From assembly GCA_028532765.1 (NCBI GenBank), contig JAQQAR010000067.1:1-48003 (forward strand): a stretch of DNA of 48,003 bases, given 5' to 3'. The position numbers were made by a program, and so were the translations under genes. Shown one piece after another: positions 33,917 through 44,000 of this stretch (within the stretch, counting starts at the first letter, position 1; each line of letters starts with the position of its first letter). Under the pieces are notes generated by a model that was given only the letters and a program-made list of their open reading frames with translations, was not told the origin of the DNA and made no database searches. The DNA is from Sphaerochaetaceae bacterium. GTDB lineage: Bacteria; Spirochaetota; Spirochaetia; Sphaerochaetales; Sphaerochaetaceae.

Positions 33917-35260
33917 TTATTTTTTCCATTCTTCCCATTCTTTTAAGGCATCTTGCTGTAACTGATCAACGGCCTGAGTAGGAGTAAGTTCCCCAATGAG
34001 TACTTTCCCGAGCATCTTTGCGTTCAAGTCAGAAATTGCAGGATACAATGAAGAGGCTGGTCTTGAATGCCCAATCTCAAACTGTTCAAGAAATCTGACC
34101 ATATCTGGATCATTCTTAAAATACTCATGCTCGAAAACATCAGTCCTAACAGGAATTTGGCCATGAGCAATACAACGTGCAGCCATTGCTTCTTTACTAC
34201 CAATGACATCCATCAAGAAAGAAACTGCTGCTTTTTTCTTTTCAATGTTATCTGTTAGCACAGCCCAAGTCCAACCACCACAAGTATTAGAAAACTGATC
34301 AGCCTCAGCCATTGGAAGGAATGTATAATCCCATACTGAAGAATCTTCTACAATTTCAGCAACCTGGCTTACAGCCCAAGTACCATGAATGAACATTGCA
34401 ACATTATTTGCCGCAACTTCAGCCAAAATTGGATCAAAACCTGTCATACTTGCAATATCAATAGGAGCGGCACCTGAATCGATGAGTCTCTTCTGAAATG
34501 AGTAGACGTCAATCAACTTCTGGCGATTCTCACCTTCTCCAAGTACTGGCCGGGAATTCTCACCGAAAATTTCTCCCCCTTGTCCCCAGAAGTATGGCCA
34601 CGTACCCTCATTAGATGCTGCTTCAGACATGCCTGACGGTGTAAGGAAACCATGCATTCCTGTCTCTCTACTAACCTGTGTTGCAATTTCAATAAGTTCA
34701 TCCCATGTTCTTGGGGGAGTTGGAATCAAATCTTTACGATAGAACAAGAGGCGTGCATCTGTCTCACCCCACAATGCATATTGCTTACCATCACGAACCG
34801 TAATCTCTTTGGTCCAATCAAAGAAAGGATCAAGATCGTCTTGAGGAATAAATTCATTTAATGGTTGAAGAACTCCAGCATCAAGGAATGTTCCAACAAA
34901 AAATGAATCAAGATGGATAACGTCAGGGGCTACACCCAACTCAGCTTCTGTCAGAAATTTGCTCATTTCAACAGCAATCTGTGATGCATCAACATACAAT
35001 ATCTCAACACCATATTGAGGATTTGCATTAGCCCATGCAGTCTGTGTCTTGAGGGCCCATTCCCTTCTCTCAGGATAGGTGCTGGCAACAGAGTTATCTT
35101 TGTACATAGCAACAGTGATAACAGTCTCTGCATTAAGATTACCAATATAATCCTCATTCACTACAATCTCTGGTTTTTTTGCTTCTGATGAACCGCTTGC
35201 AAAAACCAAGAACCCGACACACATTAGCACTAATGCTAATACTAATCTTTTTCTTTTCAT
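33917..35260 (-). CDS. ABC sugar-binding protein (extracellular solute-binding family 1)
   Basis: The 447-residue exported protein has signal sequence MKRKRLVLALVLMCVGFLVF followed by ASGSSEAKKP; there is no lipobox Cys. Mature-domain signatures are DVIHLDSFFVGTFLDAGVLQPLNEF, YALWGETDARLLFYRKDL and TPPRTWDELIEIATQ, all typical of maltose/sn-glycerol-3-P type binding proteins. It is the first gene of the leftward operon, next to a LacI operator at 35289-35302. It should bind the glycan fragment later cut by the GH38 enzymes. Confidence 0.92.
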   Translation of the reverse strand: MKRKRLVLALVLMCVGFLVFASGSSEAKKPEIVVNEDYIGNLNAETVITVAMYKDNSVASTYPERREWALKTQTAWANANPQYGVEILYVDASQIAVEMSKFLTEAELGVAPDVIHLDSFFVGTFLDAGVLQPLNEFIPQDDLDPFFDWTKEITVRDGKQYALWGETDARLLFYRKDLIPTPPRTWDELIEIATQVSRETGMHGFLTPSGMSEAASNEGTWPYFWGQGGEIFGENSRPVLGEGENRQKLIDVYSFQKRLIDSGAAPIDIASMTGFDPILAEVAANNVAMFIHGTWAVSQVAEIVEDSSVWDYTFLPMAEADQFSNTCGGWTWAVLTDNIEKKKAAVSFLMDVIGSKEAMAARCIAHGQIPVRTDVFEHEYFKNDPDMVRFLEQFEIGHSRPASSLYPAISDLNAKMLGKVLIGELTPTQAVDQLQQDALKEWEEWKK

Positions 35261-35288
35261 CTAACTCCTCCATTTTTGTTTCTATTAA

Positions 35289-35302
35289 TGAAACCGGTTG
35301 TA
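35289..35302. promoter_or_regulatory. LacI-type operator (left)
   Basis: TGAAACCGGTTGTA is a near-perfect palindrome with the central CG-containing core typical of LacI/CcpA-type sites. It lies 29 bp upstream of the binding-protein start and can block the leftward operon. Confidence 0.7.
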
Positions 35303-35461
35303 GTATTAGTTTAACTATACTCTAGCATAATTGTCAAACATTATTTTTCTTATATTTTATACACAGAAAAATATTTTTTAATTATTTTAATATATGCTTT
35401 TATATTATTTCGTAATTCTATTATTTTAATTGACTATTTATTAATCATGTAATAGTATATA
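35303..35461. promoter_or_regulatory. AT-rich divergent promoter region
   Basis: This 159-bp stretch between the two operators is very AT-rich and must carry the promoters of both mannoside operons. I cannot pick single -35/-10 pairs with confidence. Confidence 0.45.
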
Positions 35462-35475
35462 TGAAAACGGTTGCA
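35462..35475. promoter_or_regulatory. LacI-type operator (right)
   Basis: TGAAAACGGTTGCA matches the left operator at 11 of 14 positions and lies 38 bp before the kinase-HAD start codon. The two sites are 173 bp apart, which would allow looping by a LacI tetramer or independent control of each operon. Confidence 0.7.
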
Positions 35476-35512
35476 TTTATAAGATTTTACAATAAAGGAC
35501 ACGAACGAAAAA

Positions 35513-37405
35513 ATGAGCGATAATACCCTTTCGAATCGTATTGATTCTATCTCAACAAATATTAGAAATTGTTCTGTTGCAATACTTGGTGATGTTTGTC
35601 TTGACCAATATTCTTTCATCGATTCTTCGATTTCTGAGATTTCAGCTGAAACAGGATTGAAAACAATATCAATCAAATCAGAAAAGCTTAGATTAGGAGG
35701 CGCATCTAATGTTGCCCTTAGCTGCAAAATTCTGGGAATTCCCAAAGTAGATATATATGGTGTCGTTGGAAACGACTATCAAGCAAATATTATTAGAGAT
35801 AAATTTCGCAATAATCAAATCGGAATAGAAGGGCTTATTACTCAAGACAAACATTGGAATACCCATGTATATCATAAAATAGTCCAGGTTAGGAAAGAGA
35901 TAAATCGATATGACCTCGGCAACTTCAACCATCCATCAAAGAAGACAGCCGATATTATATTAACAAAACTTAATGAGAATATTAGCAAATACCAATGTGT
36001 CATCATCAATGAACAAGTTATGAATGGGATACATAACGAATATTTCATATCCAAATTAAATGAAATAATCAAAAACAATTCTGAAAGCATTATCTGGATT
36101 GTTGATACCAGACATTTACTCGGCAGATACGAGAATGTAATTTATAAATTCAATAAAATTGAAGCAGCTACTTATTGTTCACATATATGTGAAAAAGAAC
36201 AATCTACCGTGGAATATGGCAAACTACTCAGCACAAGATGGAAGATGCCGGTGATTATTACCTGCGGCGAAGATGGGGCTATAGTTTGCACTAGCAAGTC
36301 TACCCATATTATCGATGGTATTGATTTCTTCCAAGAAATTGACCCAGTAGGGGCAGGCGATGCATTCCTTGCAGGAACCGCAGCAGCCATTCTTTCTGGA
36401 GAGGATATTAAAAATGCAGCAGAAATTGGAAATCTCACTGCCGCTGTCAGCGTATTAACGCTATTTGAGACGGGCCATCCAACACTGGAGGAACTAAAAG
36501 TCCATTCCCAGAATCTACTTTGGAGACATAATGCACATCTGGCCAAGTCTTTTCCTCGGTATCTCCCAGAAACACAAATAGAAATTATCGATCCTTCTTT
36601 TACACTGGGAAGAGCACTCCCAAAGATTGCGATTTTTGACCACGATGGTACCATCTCCACATTTCGTCAGGGATGGGAATCTGTTATGCAACAAGTAATG
36701 ATGCAGTATCTGATAGGTGATGCTGAGATTTCTGTACAGGAAAGAACTAATCTAGAATTGAAGGTTAAAGACCTCATAGACAAATCTACTGGTATTCAAA
36801 CCATAACCCAGATGAAGTATTTCGTTGAGATGGTTAATAAGGAGGGTCTGGTTCCTTCAATCGAAATCTTGTCGGCCGAAAACTATAAAAAGATTTATCT
36901 TGATGAGCTTATGAAAACCATGGAGCATAAGTTTAAGGCTCTGAAGAATGAGGAATTGAATGTAGAAGACTTCACCATAAAAGCATCGGTAAAGTTTCTT
37001 GAAAGGCTATACGAGAACGGTACAATTCTCTATATGGCTAGTGGTACTGATAGGGATGATGTCAGAAATGAAGCAAACATTCTTGGGTATAGCAAACTAT
37101 TTGAAGGTCGAATCTTTGGATCTGTCGGTAATGACGAAGAGGATCCAAAAAAACTGGTGATGCAACAAATAATTCATGATATTGAAAAATCTGGATATTC
37201 ACCGGAAGAATGTGCTGTTTTTGGAGATGGCCCTGTAGAAATGAGAGAAGGCTCAAAATATGGTTTTGAAACCATAGGGATAGTAAGTGATGAAAAACAA
37301 AGATTCGGTATAAACCCAACAAAGAGAGCGCGCCTCATCCTTGCTGGTGCTCATGTATTGATTCCGGATTTTTCACAAATTTCCAGCATCTACCCAGAGG
37401 AATAG
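35513..37405 (+). CDS. Fused PfkB-type sugar kinase (HldE domain-1-like) and HAD phosphatase
   Basis: The 630-residue protein joins two enzymes. Residues about 15-330 form a PfkB kinase most like the heptose-7-phosphate kinase half of HldE: VAILGDVCLDQY, RLGGASNVALS (61-70) and the catalytic DPVGAGDAF (277-285). Residues about 370-600 form a HAD hydrolase: FDHDGT (375-380, nucleophile D376 and D378), YMASGTD (507-513) and FGDGPVEMREG (570-580). All catalytic motifs are intact. HldE normally carries a nucleotidyltransferase as its second domain; here a phosphatase takes that place. It is first in the rightward LacI-controlled operon. A GmhA-like isomerase lies downstream, so kinase, phosphatase and isomerase for a C1/C7-type phospho-sugar are together. 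The true substrate is unknown. Confidence 0.85.
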   Translation: MSDNTLSNRIDSISTNIRNCSVAILGDVCLDQYSFIDSSISEISAETGLKTISIKSEKLRLGGASNVALSCKILGIPKVDIYGVVGNDYQANIIRDKFRNNQIGIEGLITQDKHWNTHVYHKIVQVRKEINRYDLGNFNHPSKKTADIILTKLNENISKYQCVIINEQVMNGIHNEYFISKLNEIIKNNSESIIWIVDTRHLLGRYENVIYKFNKIEAATYCSHICEKEQSTVEYGKLLSTRWKMPVIITCGEDGAIVCTSKSTHIIDGIDFFQEIDPVGAGDAFLAGTAAAILSGEDIKNAAEIGNLTAAVSVLTLFETGHPTLEELKVHSQNLLWRHNAHLAKSFPRYLPETQIEIIDPSFTLGRALPKIAIFDHDGTISTFRQGWESVMQQVMMQYLIGDAEISVQERTNLELKVKDLIDKSTGIQTITQMKYFVEMVNKEGLVPSIEILSAENYKKIYLDELMKTMEHKFKALKNEELNVEDFTIKASVKFLERLYENGTILYMASGTDRDDVRNEANILGYSKLFEGRIFGSVGNDEEDPKKLVMQQIIHDIEKSGYSPEECAVFGDGPVEMREGSKYGFETIGIVSDEKQRFGINPTKRARLILAGAHVLIPDFSQISSIYPEE

Positions 37406-37409
37406 TTAT

Positions 37410-37523
37410 ATGAATTTCCCACAGTTTTCACGTAAAAATATGAAATACTACCCTCTTGCTTCCAGACGGAGTTACGTTAGCATCAAGGAAGATCATATCG
37501 ATCCTTCAACGTATACCCCATAA
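37410..37523 (+). pseudogene. 5' end of the deoxyhypusine-synthase-like gene, ended by in-frame TAA
   Basis: An ATG 4 bp after the kinase-HAD stop, with GAGGA about 10 bases upstream, opens 37 codons (MNFPQFSRKNMKYYPLAS to STYTP) ending at TAA 37521-37523. The same frame continues directly after the stop as LSQEVNSRIKTIAKELMKSR into the gene at 37572. The segment KYYPLASRRSYVS resembles the expected N-terminus of that protein's family, so this looks like one gene split by a nonsense change. Confidence 0.7.
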
Positions 37524-37571
37524 CTCTCACAGGAGGTAAATAGCCGGATCAAGACGATAGCGAAGGAATTA

Positions 37572-38510
37572 ATGAAATCGCGAGAAAATGGTTCTTCACG
37601 AATGTGTGTATTCGGCGCACATACCATTAAAAATGGGTTAGGACTTACTCTTGCAGAGTTAATCAAAGAAGGTTGGTTCACCCATCTTGCAACCAATGGT
37701 GCAGGAATTATCCATGATTGGGAGTTCGCATTTCTTGGATGTAGCAGTGAAGATGTATCTACAAACGTAAAGGCTGGTAGATTTGGGACCTGGGAAGAGA
37801 CAGGACTCTATATTAATTTGGCGTTAGTAGTTGGTGCATTCGAGGGGCTGGGTTATGGGGAATCTGTAGGCAAGATGATTTCCCAGGATTTCTTGGAGAT
37901 TCCATCAAAAGAAGAGCTAGAAGAAATACTATGTAACAAGAATATCTTGCTTTCCAAAAGAGCAGCCGCCGCAGACCTACTCTATGAAATAGAAAGATTG
38001 GGTATACCGAGCAGTAGATATTCAATCAAACATCCATACAAAAAATATAGCATCCAAAGTGCATGTTATGAGAAAGGAGTTCCTTTCACAGGTCATCCTA
38101 TGTTTGGACATGATATTATCTATACTCATAAAGCTAATCTCGGCTCAGCGATAGGAAGGACAGCAGAAACCGATTTTCTCAGATATGTCAACTCGGTATC
38201 AAACCTAGAGGGAGGGGTTTATTTATCGATCGGCTCAGCCGTCATGTCACCTATGATATTCGAAAAGGCCTTGTCTATGTCCCGGAACATACTGCATCAA
38301 AATGATAAAGATATCAAAGATTGCGGGATACATGTCTCCGATCTACAGCAACAGACTTGGGATTGGAGCAGAGGTGAACCCCCTATGGACAATGCAGCAT
38401 ATTATCTCCGATTTATGAAATCATTTAGCCGAATGGGTTGTCGTGTCGATTATACATCAACAGACAACAGAGATTTTCTTGTAGGGCTGTATCAGGAATT
38501 AAACGCATGA
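37572..38510 (+). CDS. Deoxyhypusine-synthase-like protein of unknown function (N-terminally broken)
   Basis: The 312-residue frame shows FGAHTIKNGLGLTLAELIKEG, ATNGAGIIHDWEFAFLGCSSEDV, TGHPMFGHDIIYTHKANLG and GGVYLSIGSAVMSPMIFEKALSMSRN. This series fits an uncharacterised bacterial family with the Rossmann-like fold of deoxyhypusine synthase; I base this on remembered family patterns, not a search. Translation would have to restart at ATG 37572 (AAGGA just upstream), because the frame is interrupted by TAA at 37521. It overlaps the epimerase gene by 4 bp. Similar proteins would be expected to bind NAD or a nucleotide-like ligand. The role in a sugar operon is unknown. Confidence 0.7.
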   Translation: MKSRENGSSRMCVFGAHTIKNGLGLTLAELIKEGWFTHLATNGAGIIHDWEFAFLGCSSEDVSTNVKAGRFGTWEETGLYINLALVVGAFEGLGYGESVGKMISQDFLEIPSKEELEEILCNKNILLSKRAAAADLLYEIERLGIPSSRYSIKHPYKKYSIQSACYEKGVPFTGHPMFGHDIIYTHKANLGSAIGRTAETDFLRYVNSVSNLEGGVYLSIGSAVMSPMIFEKALSMSRNILHQNDKDIKDCGIHVSDLQQQTWDWSRGEPPMDNAAYYLRFMKSFSRMGCRVDYTSTDNRDFLVGLYQELNA

Positions 38511-39388
38511 TGTATAAAATCGGATCCAATCAACTCACTGTCGTGATTGACAGCCTAGGATGCCAACTCAAACGAATCACATCCCCAGAGATGAAAGAGT
38601 ATCTATGGACTGGAGATCCTGCAGTTTGGGAGGATTCAGCTCCATTGCTTTTTCCTTTTATTGGAAGATTACAAAACCAGAAATACATATATGACAATAA
38701 AGAGTATCCAGCCACAATCCACGGATTCATTTCCAAGAGAGAGTTCACGCTTGTCAAACAAGAACAGGAGATGTTAGTGATGAGCTTTCGTTCAACAAAA
38801 GAAGATAATGAACTATATATCTTTCCATTCGAATTAATGGTCACGTTCATCATTGCAAACAACTCATTGACCATTTCCTTCGAAGTGCGAAATATTGGAA
38901 CCTCTACAATGCATTTTGGCATTGGTTTTCACCCTGGGTTCAATGTTCCACTCTCACCAATAAGCAATCTGGTCTTCAAGGATTATTACCTACAATTCCA
39001 ACATCCAGCGATCACGGAACTCCACATGGAGAAAAATTGCCTCTATTCAGGGAAAGACACAAGCAGACAGCTCGAACACAACAACAGCTTAGCTCTGAGA
39101 CATGATTTGTTTGATAATGATGCGTTAATTTTCAAGAATTGGGGTTCCTCTGTCAGTTTGAAGGAAATCACAGAATCACAGGAAATAAGAATTGAAACAA
39201 ATGACTTTCCTTATCTCACCATATGGCACCATCCACATACACAAGATCCATTTATTTGCATCGAACCTTGCACTTCGTTCCCTGGGATGAATAAAAAAAT
39301 TGTTCATATAGCAGAAAAAGAAGATTACATTCATCTTGCTGCAAGCGAAACATACTCAACAAAAATATTGATAACATTTAGAGGATAG
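38507..39388 (+). CDS. Aldose 1-epimerase family protein
   Basis: The 293-residue protein has SAPLLFPFIGRLQNQKYIY and TIHGFISKREFTLV (conserved Arg and His of mutarotases), HFGIGFHPGFNVPL (catalytic His) and CIEPCTSFPGM (catalytic Glu). It interconverts alpha and beta anomers, feeding the sugar kinases. Start is the first of two adjacent ATGs at 38507, overlapping the upstream stop (ATGA), with AGGAA upstream; the frame also extends to 38438 but without a ribosome site. Confidence 0.88.
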   Translation: MMYKIGSNQLTVVIDSLGCQLKRITSPEMKEYLWTGDPAVWEDSAPLLFPFIGRLQNQKYIYDNKEYPATIHGFISKREFTLVKQEQEMLVMSFRSTKEDNELYIFPFELMVTFIIANNSLTISFEVRNIGTSTMHFGIGFHPGFNVPLSPISNLVFKDYYLQFQHPAITELHMEKNCLYSGKDTSRQLEHNNSLALRHDLFDNDALIFKNWGSSVSLKEITESQEIRIETNDFPYLTIWHHPHTQDPFICIEPCTSFPGMNKKIVHIAEKEDYIHLAASETYSTKILITFRG

Positions 39389-39393
39389 ATAAG

Positions 39394-40356
39394 ATGGAAA
39401 AATATTACCTGGGGCTAGATATTGGAGGAACTAAATGTTCAGCTGTACTTGCAAGTATTAAAAAAGGGACAAATTGTATTACTATTGTTTCAAGATTTGA
39501 AATACCAACAGCTGATTACTCTTATTTGGATACAATTAACTTATTACTCAACCATTGTATAATGATGCAAGAAATGAATAATGTAAAAGCCATTTCATTG
39601 GGTATTTCCTGTGGAGGACCTCTTGATGTTGATAAAGGGCTTATTTTATCACCTCCAAATCTTGTAGGGTGGGAGAAGGTACCTATCGTTCAATTATGCA
39701 AAGACCGACTTTCTATACCTGTATATTTACAAAATGATGCAAATGCCGGTGCTATGGCCGAATTTCTGTTTGGAGCAGGACAAGGTTGCCAGAACATGAT
39801 ATTTCTCACCTTTGGGACAGGCCTTGGAGCAGGTTTGATTCTCAACGGAAGGTTATATACAGGTGCATCGAACATGGCAGGTGAAATAGGACACGTCAGA
39901 CTGACAGAAGATGGACCTGAAGGATATGGGAAAAAAGGATCTGTGGAAGGATACTGCTCCGGAAGCGGAATTGCCAAGCTTGGCCGAATTATGCGTGAAA
40001 AAAGCAATGAAAAAACAGACTTGGCACAGATAAAAACACTATCAGCTAAAAATATTGCACATGCTGCTGAGAATGGAGATCCTTTATCGATTGCCATATA
40101 CAAGGAGTCTGGAAAACGATTAGGTCAGACTCTTTCAATCCTGATAGACATTCTTAATCCTGAAAAAATCATAATCGGTGGAGTCTTCGTGAAATCTAGG
40201 AATCTATTCATCTCAGTAATGGAGGAAGTAATTAAGCAAGAAGCCTTGGACTGCTCTGCATCTCATTGTCAGATAGTTCCAGCTAGGCTTGGAAATCAAA
40301 TTGGAGATTATGCATCAATCGCCATCGCTATCAAAGGAGAATTTGATGGAGTATAA
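39394..40356 (+). CDS. ROK-family sugar kinase
   Basis: The 320-residue kinase has the ATP-binding N-terminus YLGLDIGGTKCSAVL and the acceptor region LQNDANAGAMAEFLFGAG with the catalytic Asp, followed by GTGLGAGLILNGRLYTGASNMAGEIGHVRL. The usual ROK zinc motif CxCGxxGCxE is replaced by YGKKGSVEGYCSGSG, keeping only one Cys, as seen in a subset of the family. It phosphorylates a hexose such as glucose, mannose or fructose. It follows the epimerase after 5 bp and overlaps the SIS gene by 11 bp. Confidence 0.88.
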   Translation: MEKYYLGLDIGGTKCSAVLASIKKGTNCITIVSRFEIPTADYSYLDTINLLLNHCIMMQEMNNVKAISLGISCGGPLDVDKGLILSPPNLVGWEKVPIVQLCKDRLSIPVYLQNDANAGAMAEFLFGAGQGCQNMIFLTFGTGLGAGLILNGRLYTGASNMAGEIGHVRLTEDGPEGYGKKGSVEGYCSGSGIAKLGRIMREKSNEKTDLAQIKTLSAKNIAHAAENGDPLSIAIYKESGKRLGQTLSILIDILNPEKIIIGGVFVKSRNLFISVMEEVIKQEALDCSASHCQIVPARLGNQIGDYASIAIAIKGEFDGV

Positions 40357-40942
40357 GCTAATACAAGAACTGATAACTCGAATTCCTGAATTAGAGCAGT
40401 GCGAACTATCAATTGTACAGGCTTTTGAGATACTTAAGGCCACATATCGAAATACAGGAAAAGTACTGTGTTGCGGTAATGGAGGATCGGCTGCTGACTG
40501 TGAGCATATTGTTGGGGAATTGATGAAAGGATTTCTTCTCCCAAGAGAAGTAATCACACAATCTTTTCCAGATAGAAAACTACAGAATGGACTACCCGCA
40601 ATTTCACTTGTAAGCCATTCTGCCCTCATCAGTGCAATTGCAAATGATATTGGAGCTGATATGGTGTATGCACAACAGGTAATTGGCTATGGGAATGAGA
40701 AGGACTGCATGATAGGTATAACAACTTCAGGTAATTCAACCAACATCATAAATGCAATGAAGATAGCAAAAGAACGCAAACTGAATACTATTGGAATGAC
40801 TGGTAAACACGGAGGCTTATTAAAAAACATCTGTGACTGTTGCATCTGCGTTCCCTCAACAGAAACCTTTAGGATTCAAGAATACCATCTACCAATATAC
40901 CACACGCTTTGTGCGATGGTAGAAGCATATTTCTTCATGTAA
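40346..40942 (+). CDS. SIS-domain phosphosugar isomerase, GmhA-like
   Basis: The 198-residue protein from ATG 40346 (AAAGGAG 6 bases upstream; the open frame begins earlier at 40289) has KVLCCGNGGSAADCEHIVGEL, GITTSGNSTNIINAMKIAKERK and EYHLPIYHTLCAMVE, the phosphosugar site of the GmhA/DiaA family. GmhA converts sedoheptulose-7-phosphate to a heptose phosphate, but other SIS proteins act on different phospho-sugars. It lies in the operon with an HldE-like kinase and HAD phosphatase, which suggests a connected path. Confidence 0.85.
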   Translation: MEYKLIQELITRIPELEQCELSIVQAFEILKATYRNTGKVLCCGNGGSAADCEHIVGELMKGFLLPREVITQSFPDRKLQNGLPAISLVSHSALISAIANDIGADMVYAQQVIGYGNEKDCMIGITTSGNSTNIINAMKIAKERKLNTIGMTGKHGGLLKNICDCCICVPSTETFRIQEYHLPIYHTLCAMVEAYFFM

Positions 40943-41017
40943 AACAATTAGGCATCATGCATTCTCCGACTAGCTGCAAGTATCGATAAAAACAAAATAA
41001 AAGAAGAGAGTCCCCCA

Positions 41018-44000
41018 ATGATTAGAAACATCTATAACTTAGACAGAATTGAAAAACAAATAATGAATTTTACAGAACTTAGATATCTTAATCGTCGAGA
41101 AATCACTGAATTTAGAACAGCAACAGACGATGGAAGCATTGTTAATCCTAAACCAAAAGATTCAGCTCTCTTTACAGGTGATCTAAAAATCAATGATTAT
41201 TGGCATGGTAGAGACAAATACCTGTGGATTAAATTTGTGTTTACTATCCCACAAGATTGGAAAGGAAAGACTATTGTTGGCAAGTTTGACTTCGGTAGAA
41301 CGGGGATGGGAAACAACAGCGGCTTTGAATCACTACTCTACCTCAATGACACGCCTTACCAAGCAGTAGATTCAAACCACGAAGAAGTATTCATTAATTC
41401 AGAAGAGTATGAGGATAATATTGAGTTTAAATTTAGGCTCTGGAGCGGCCTCGAGGGGGGTGGGCCTGAGATTATTCAAACCTACCAGTTCAAGACAGCG
41501 TTCGTCTCATTGTTCTCTACTGACACAGATGATTATTATTATTTGATGTCTCACTGCATCTCCACTGCAAGAAGGCTTCCCCCCTCAGTTGCATTAAAAT
41601 ATAAACTTGAAGATTGCATTGTTTCTTCTTATAACATTGTTGATTTCACGAACCAGGAGAGCTTAGCGTTCCATGAGTCTGTCTCGGCTGCCTTGAAGCA
41701 CTTGCAAGACAAGCTTGCATCCTTTGATGATAAGACAGACTATACGGTTACCTGTATAGGGCATTCACACATCGACCTTGCATGGCTTTGGAGATATAAA
41801 CATACAAGAGAAAAAGGTGTCAGATCTTTCAATACAGTGAATCGCATGCTAGAACAACATCCTGAATACCTTTTCATGCAATCATCTCCTCAGCTTTATT
41901 CATCAATCAAAGAAGATGCTCCAGAACTATATGCAAAAATCACCCGTTGGGTACAAGAAAATCGTTGGGAAGCCTCAGGGGCGATGTGGGTTGAGGCAGA
42001 TTGCAACATCCCTAACGGAGAATCACTTGCGAGACAACTTTTGTATGGAAAAAAATACTTCAAAGAAGAATTTGGCATAAGTAGCAACTATTTATGGCTA
42101 CCTGATGTATTTGGATATTCGTATGCATTGCCACAGTTATTAAAATCTGCAGGAATCGATAATTTCATTACCACTAAAATCAGTTGGAATGACATGAACA
42201 GAATGCCTCACGATACGTTCTTGTGGAAGGGCCTTGATGGATCAGAGGTAATTACTCATTTCATTACAACACCAGAAGTCACAGCTGATGTTTCATTCTA
42301 TACGTATAATGGAATGATAACGTCGGAGACTGTTACAGGAGTCTGGGAAAACTATAAAGACAAGGCGCTTAACTCCAACATGCTCATCTGTTATGGATAT
42401 GGCGATGGAGGTGGTGGACCAACCAGGGATATGGTAAAATCTATCGAGAGTATCAAAAAAATTCCAGGACTCCCTGCTGTAAAGACTGGATTTGTACAGG
42501 ATTACCTAGACGAGCTAAATGCTACAGTCAATGAAAATGGTGAAGCTGTAGCGGTGTGGGATGGAGAGCTTTACTTCGAGCTTCACAGAGGTACCTATAC
42601 ATCTCAAGCTAGGATCAAGAAAACAAACCGTCAATTGGAACTTAAATATCGTGATGCCGAGATTTTCAGCACCTTAAGAGCAATCCAAGAACATAACATG
42701 AATGCTTACCCTGCTTGTGAATTGGAGAAGGGCTGGAAACTGATTCTTAAGAACCAATTTCATGACATTATTCCTGGCTCTTCCATCAAAGAAGTCTATA
42801 TGGACTCCGCGATTGAGCACCAAGAGGCAGACAAAATTGCTGAGGCTGCAATCCTGGGAGCTACCCAGGCATTGGTAGAAAGTGACGAAGATTTCACAGT
42901 ATTCAACACATTCTCAAAAAGTAGAAAAGGTTTGGTTAAAGTTGATGAAAAGCATTCAATACAAAACGGTTTCGCTTTGGTAGAGATTCAACCGTTTTCC
43001 CAGAATTCTCTTGAATCAATTATCTGCAGAGAGACTGAATTTGGGTCAATTGTATACATGGATAATTGTATTGAAACAGACCACTTGAGAGTTTGCTGGA
43101 ATGAAAAAGGACATCTTATTTCAGTATTTTTCAAAAAAGTGAATAGAGAGGTACTCTCATCAGAGGCAAACCTTCTGGAAATTTGTGAGGACCGCCCAAG
43201 AGCCTATGACACTTGGGAATTGGAGCCTACGCTTGTGATGAAGCAGGACATAATATCAGACCTGGTATCAGCCGAACTGATCGATGAAGGCCCACTGTTC
43301 ATCAAGTTTAAATTTACTTGGAAGTACAATAAAAGTACAATAAACCAGATTCTTATAGTTTACTCCTTTTCATCACGTATTGATTTTGTCACTGAAGTCG
43401 ATTGGCATGAGAAGCAGAAAACCCTTAGAACAGCTTTTCCAGTGAATATACGATCTCTAACTGCCAGATATGACATTCAATTTGGAAATATTGAGCGTCC
43501 TACTATCAAGAATACAAGCTGGGATGAAGCAAAATTTGAGACAATTGGACATCAATGGGCAGATTTCTCAGAAAGAGGATTTGGTGTTGCGCTACTGAAT
43601 GATTGTAAATATGGGTATGATATACATGGGAATGTGATACGACTATCTCTGCTGAAATCAGCCGAGAATCCAGACACTTTGGCAGAGGAAGGACGGCATA
43701 CTTTCACATATTCACTCTATCCTCATTCACGTGAATGGTACGATAGCGAATTACAGACAGAAGCATGGGACCTTAACTCACCATTGTTTGCTGTAAGAGG
43801 AAGTCTTCACAAGGATTTGCCATCTTTCAAATTTGATTGCAAAAACACCATGATCGATGCAATCAAGAAGAGCGAGAATAATGATGGTTTTGTTATTAGA
43901 TTGCACGAAAACACTGGGGGCCATGACTCTATTGTAATTGAACTCCCTGAATGTTTTGCTTCTTGGACGCAGACAAATCTTTTGGAGGAACCAATTATAT

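Noticed and set aside
37521-37523. Programmed recoding of the in-frame stop
   Set aside because: The stop is TAA, not TGA or TAG, and no selenocysteine- or pyrrolysine-type signal is seen; mutation or error is simpler.
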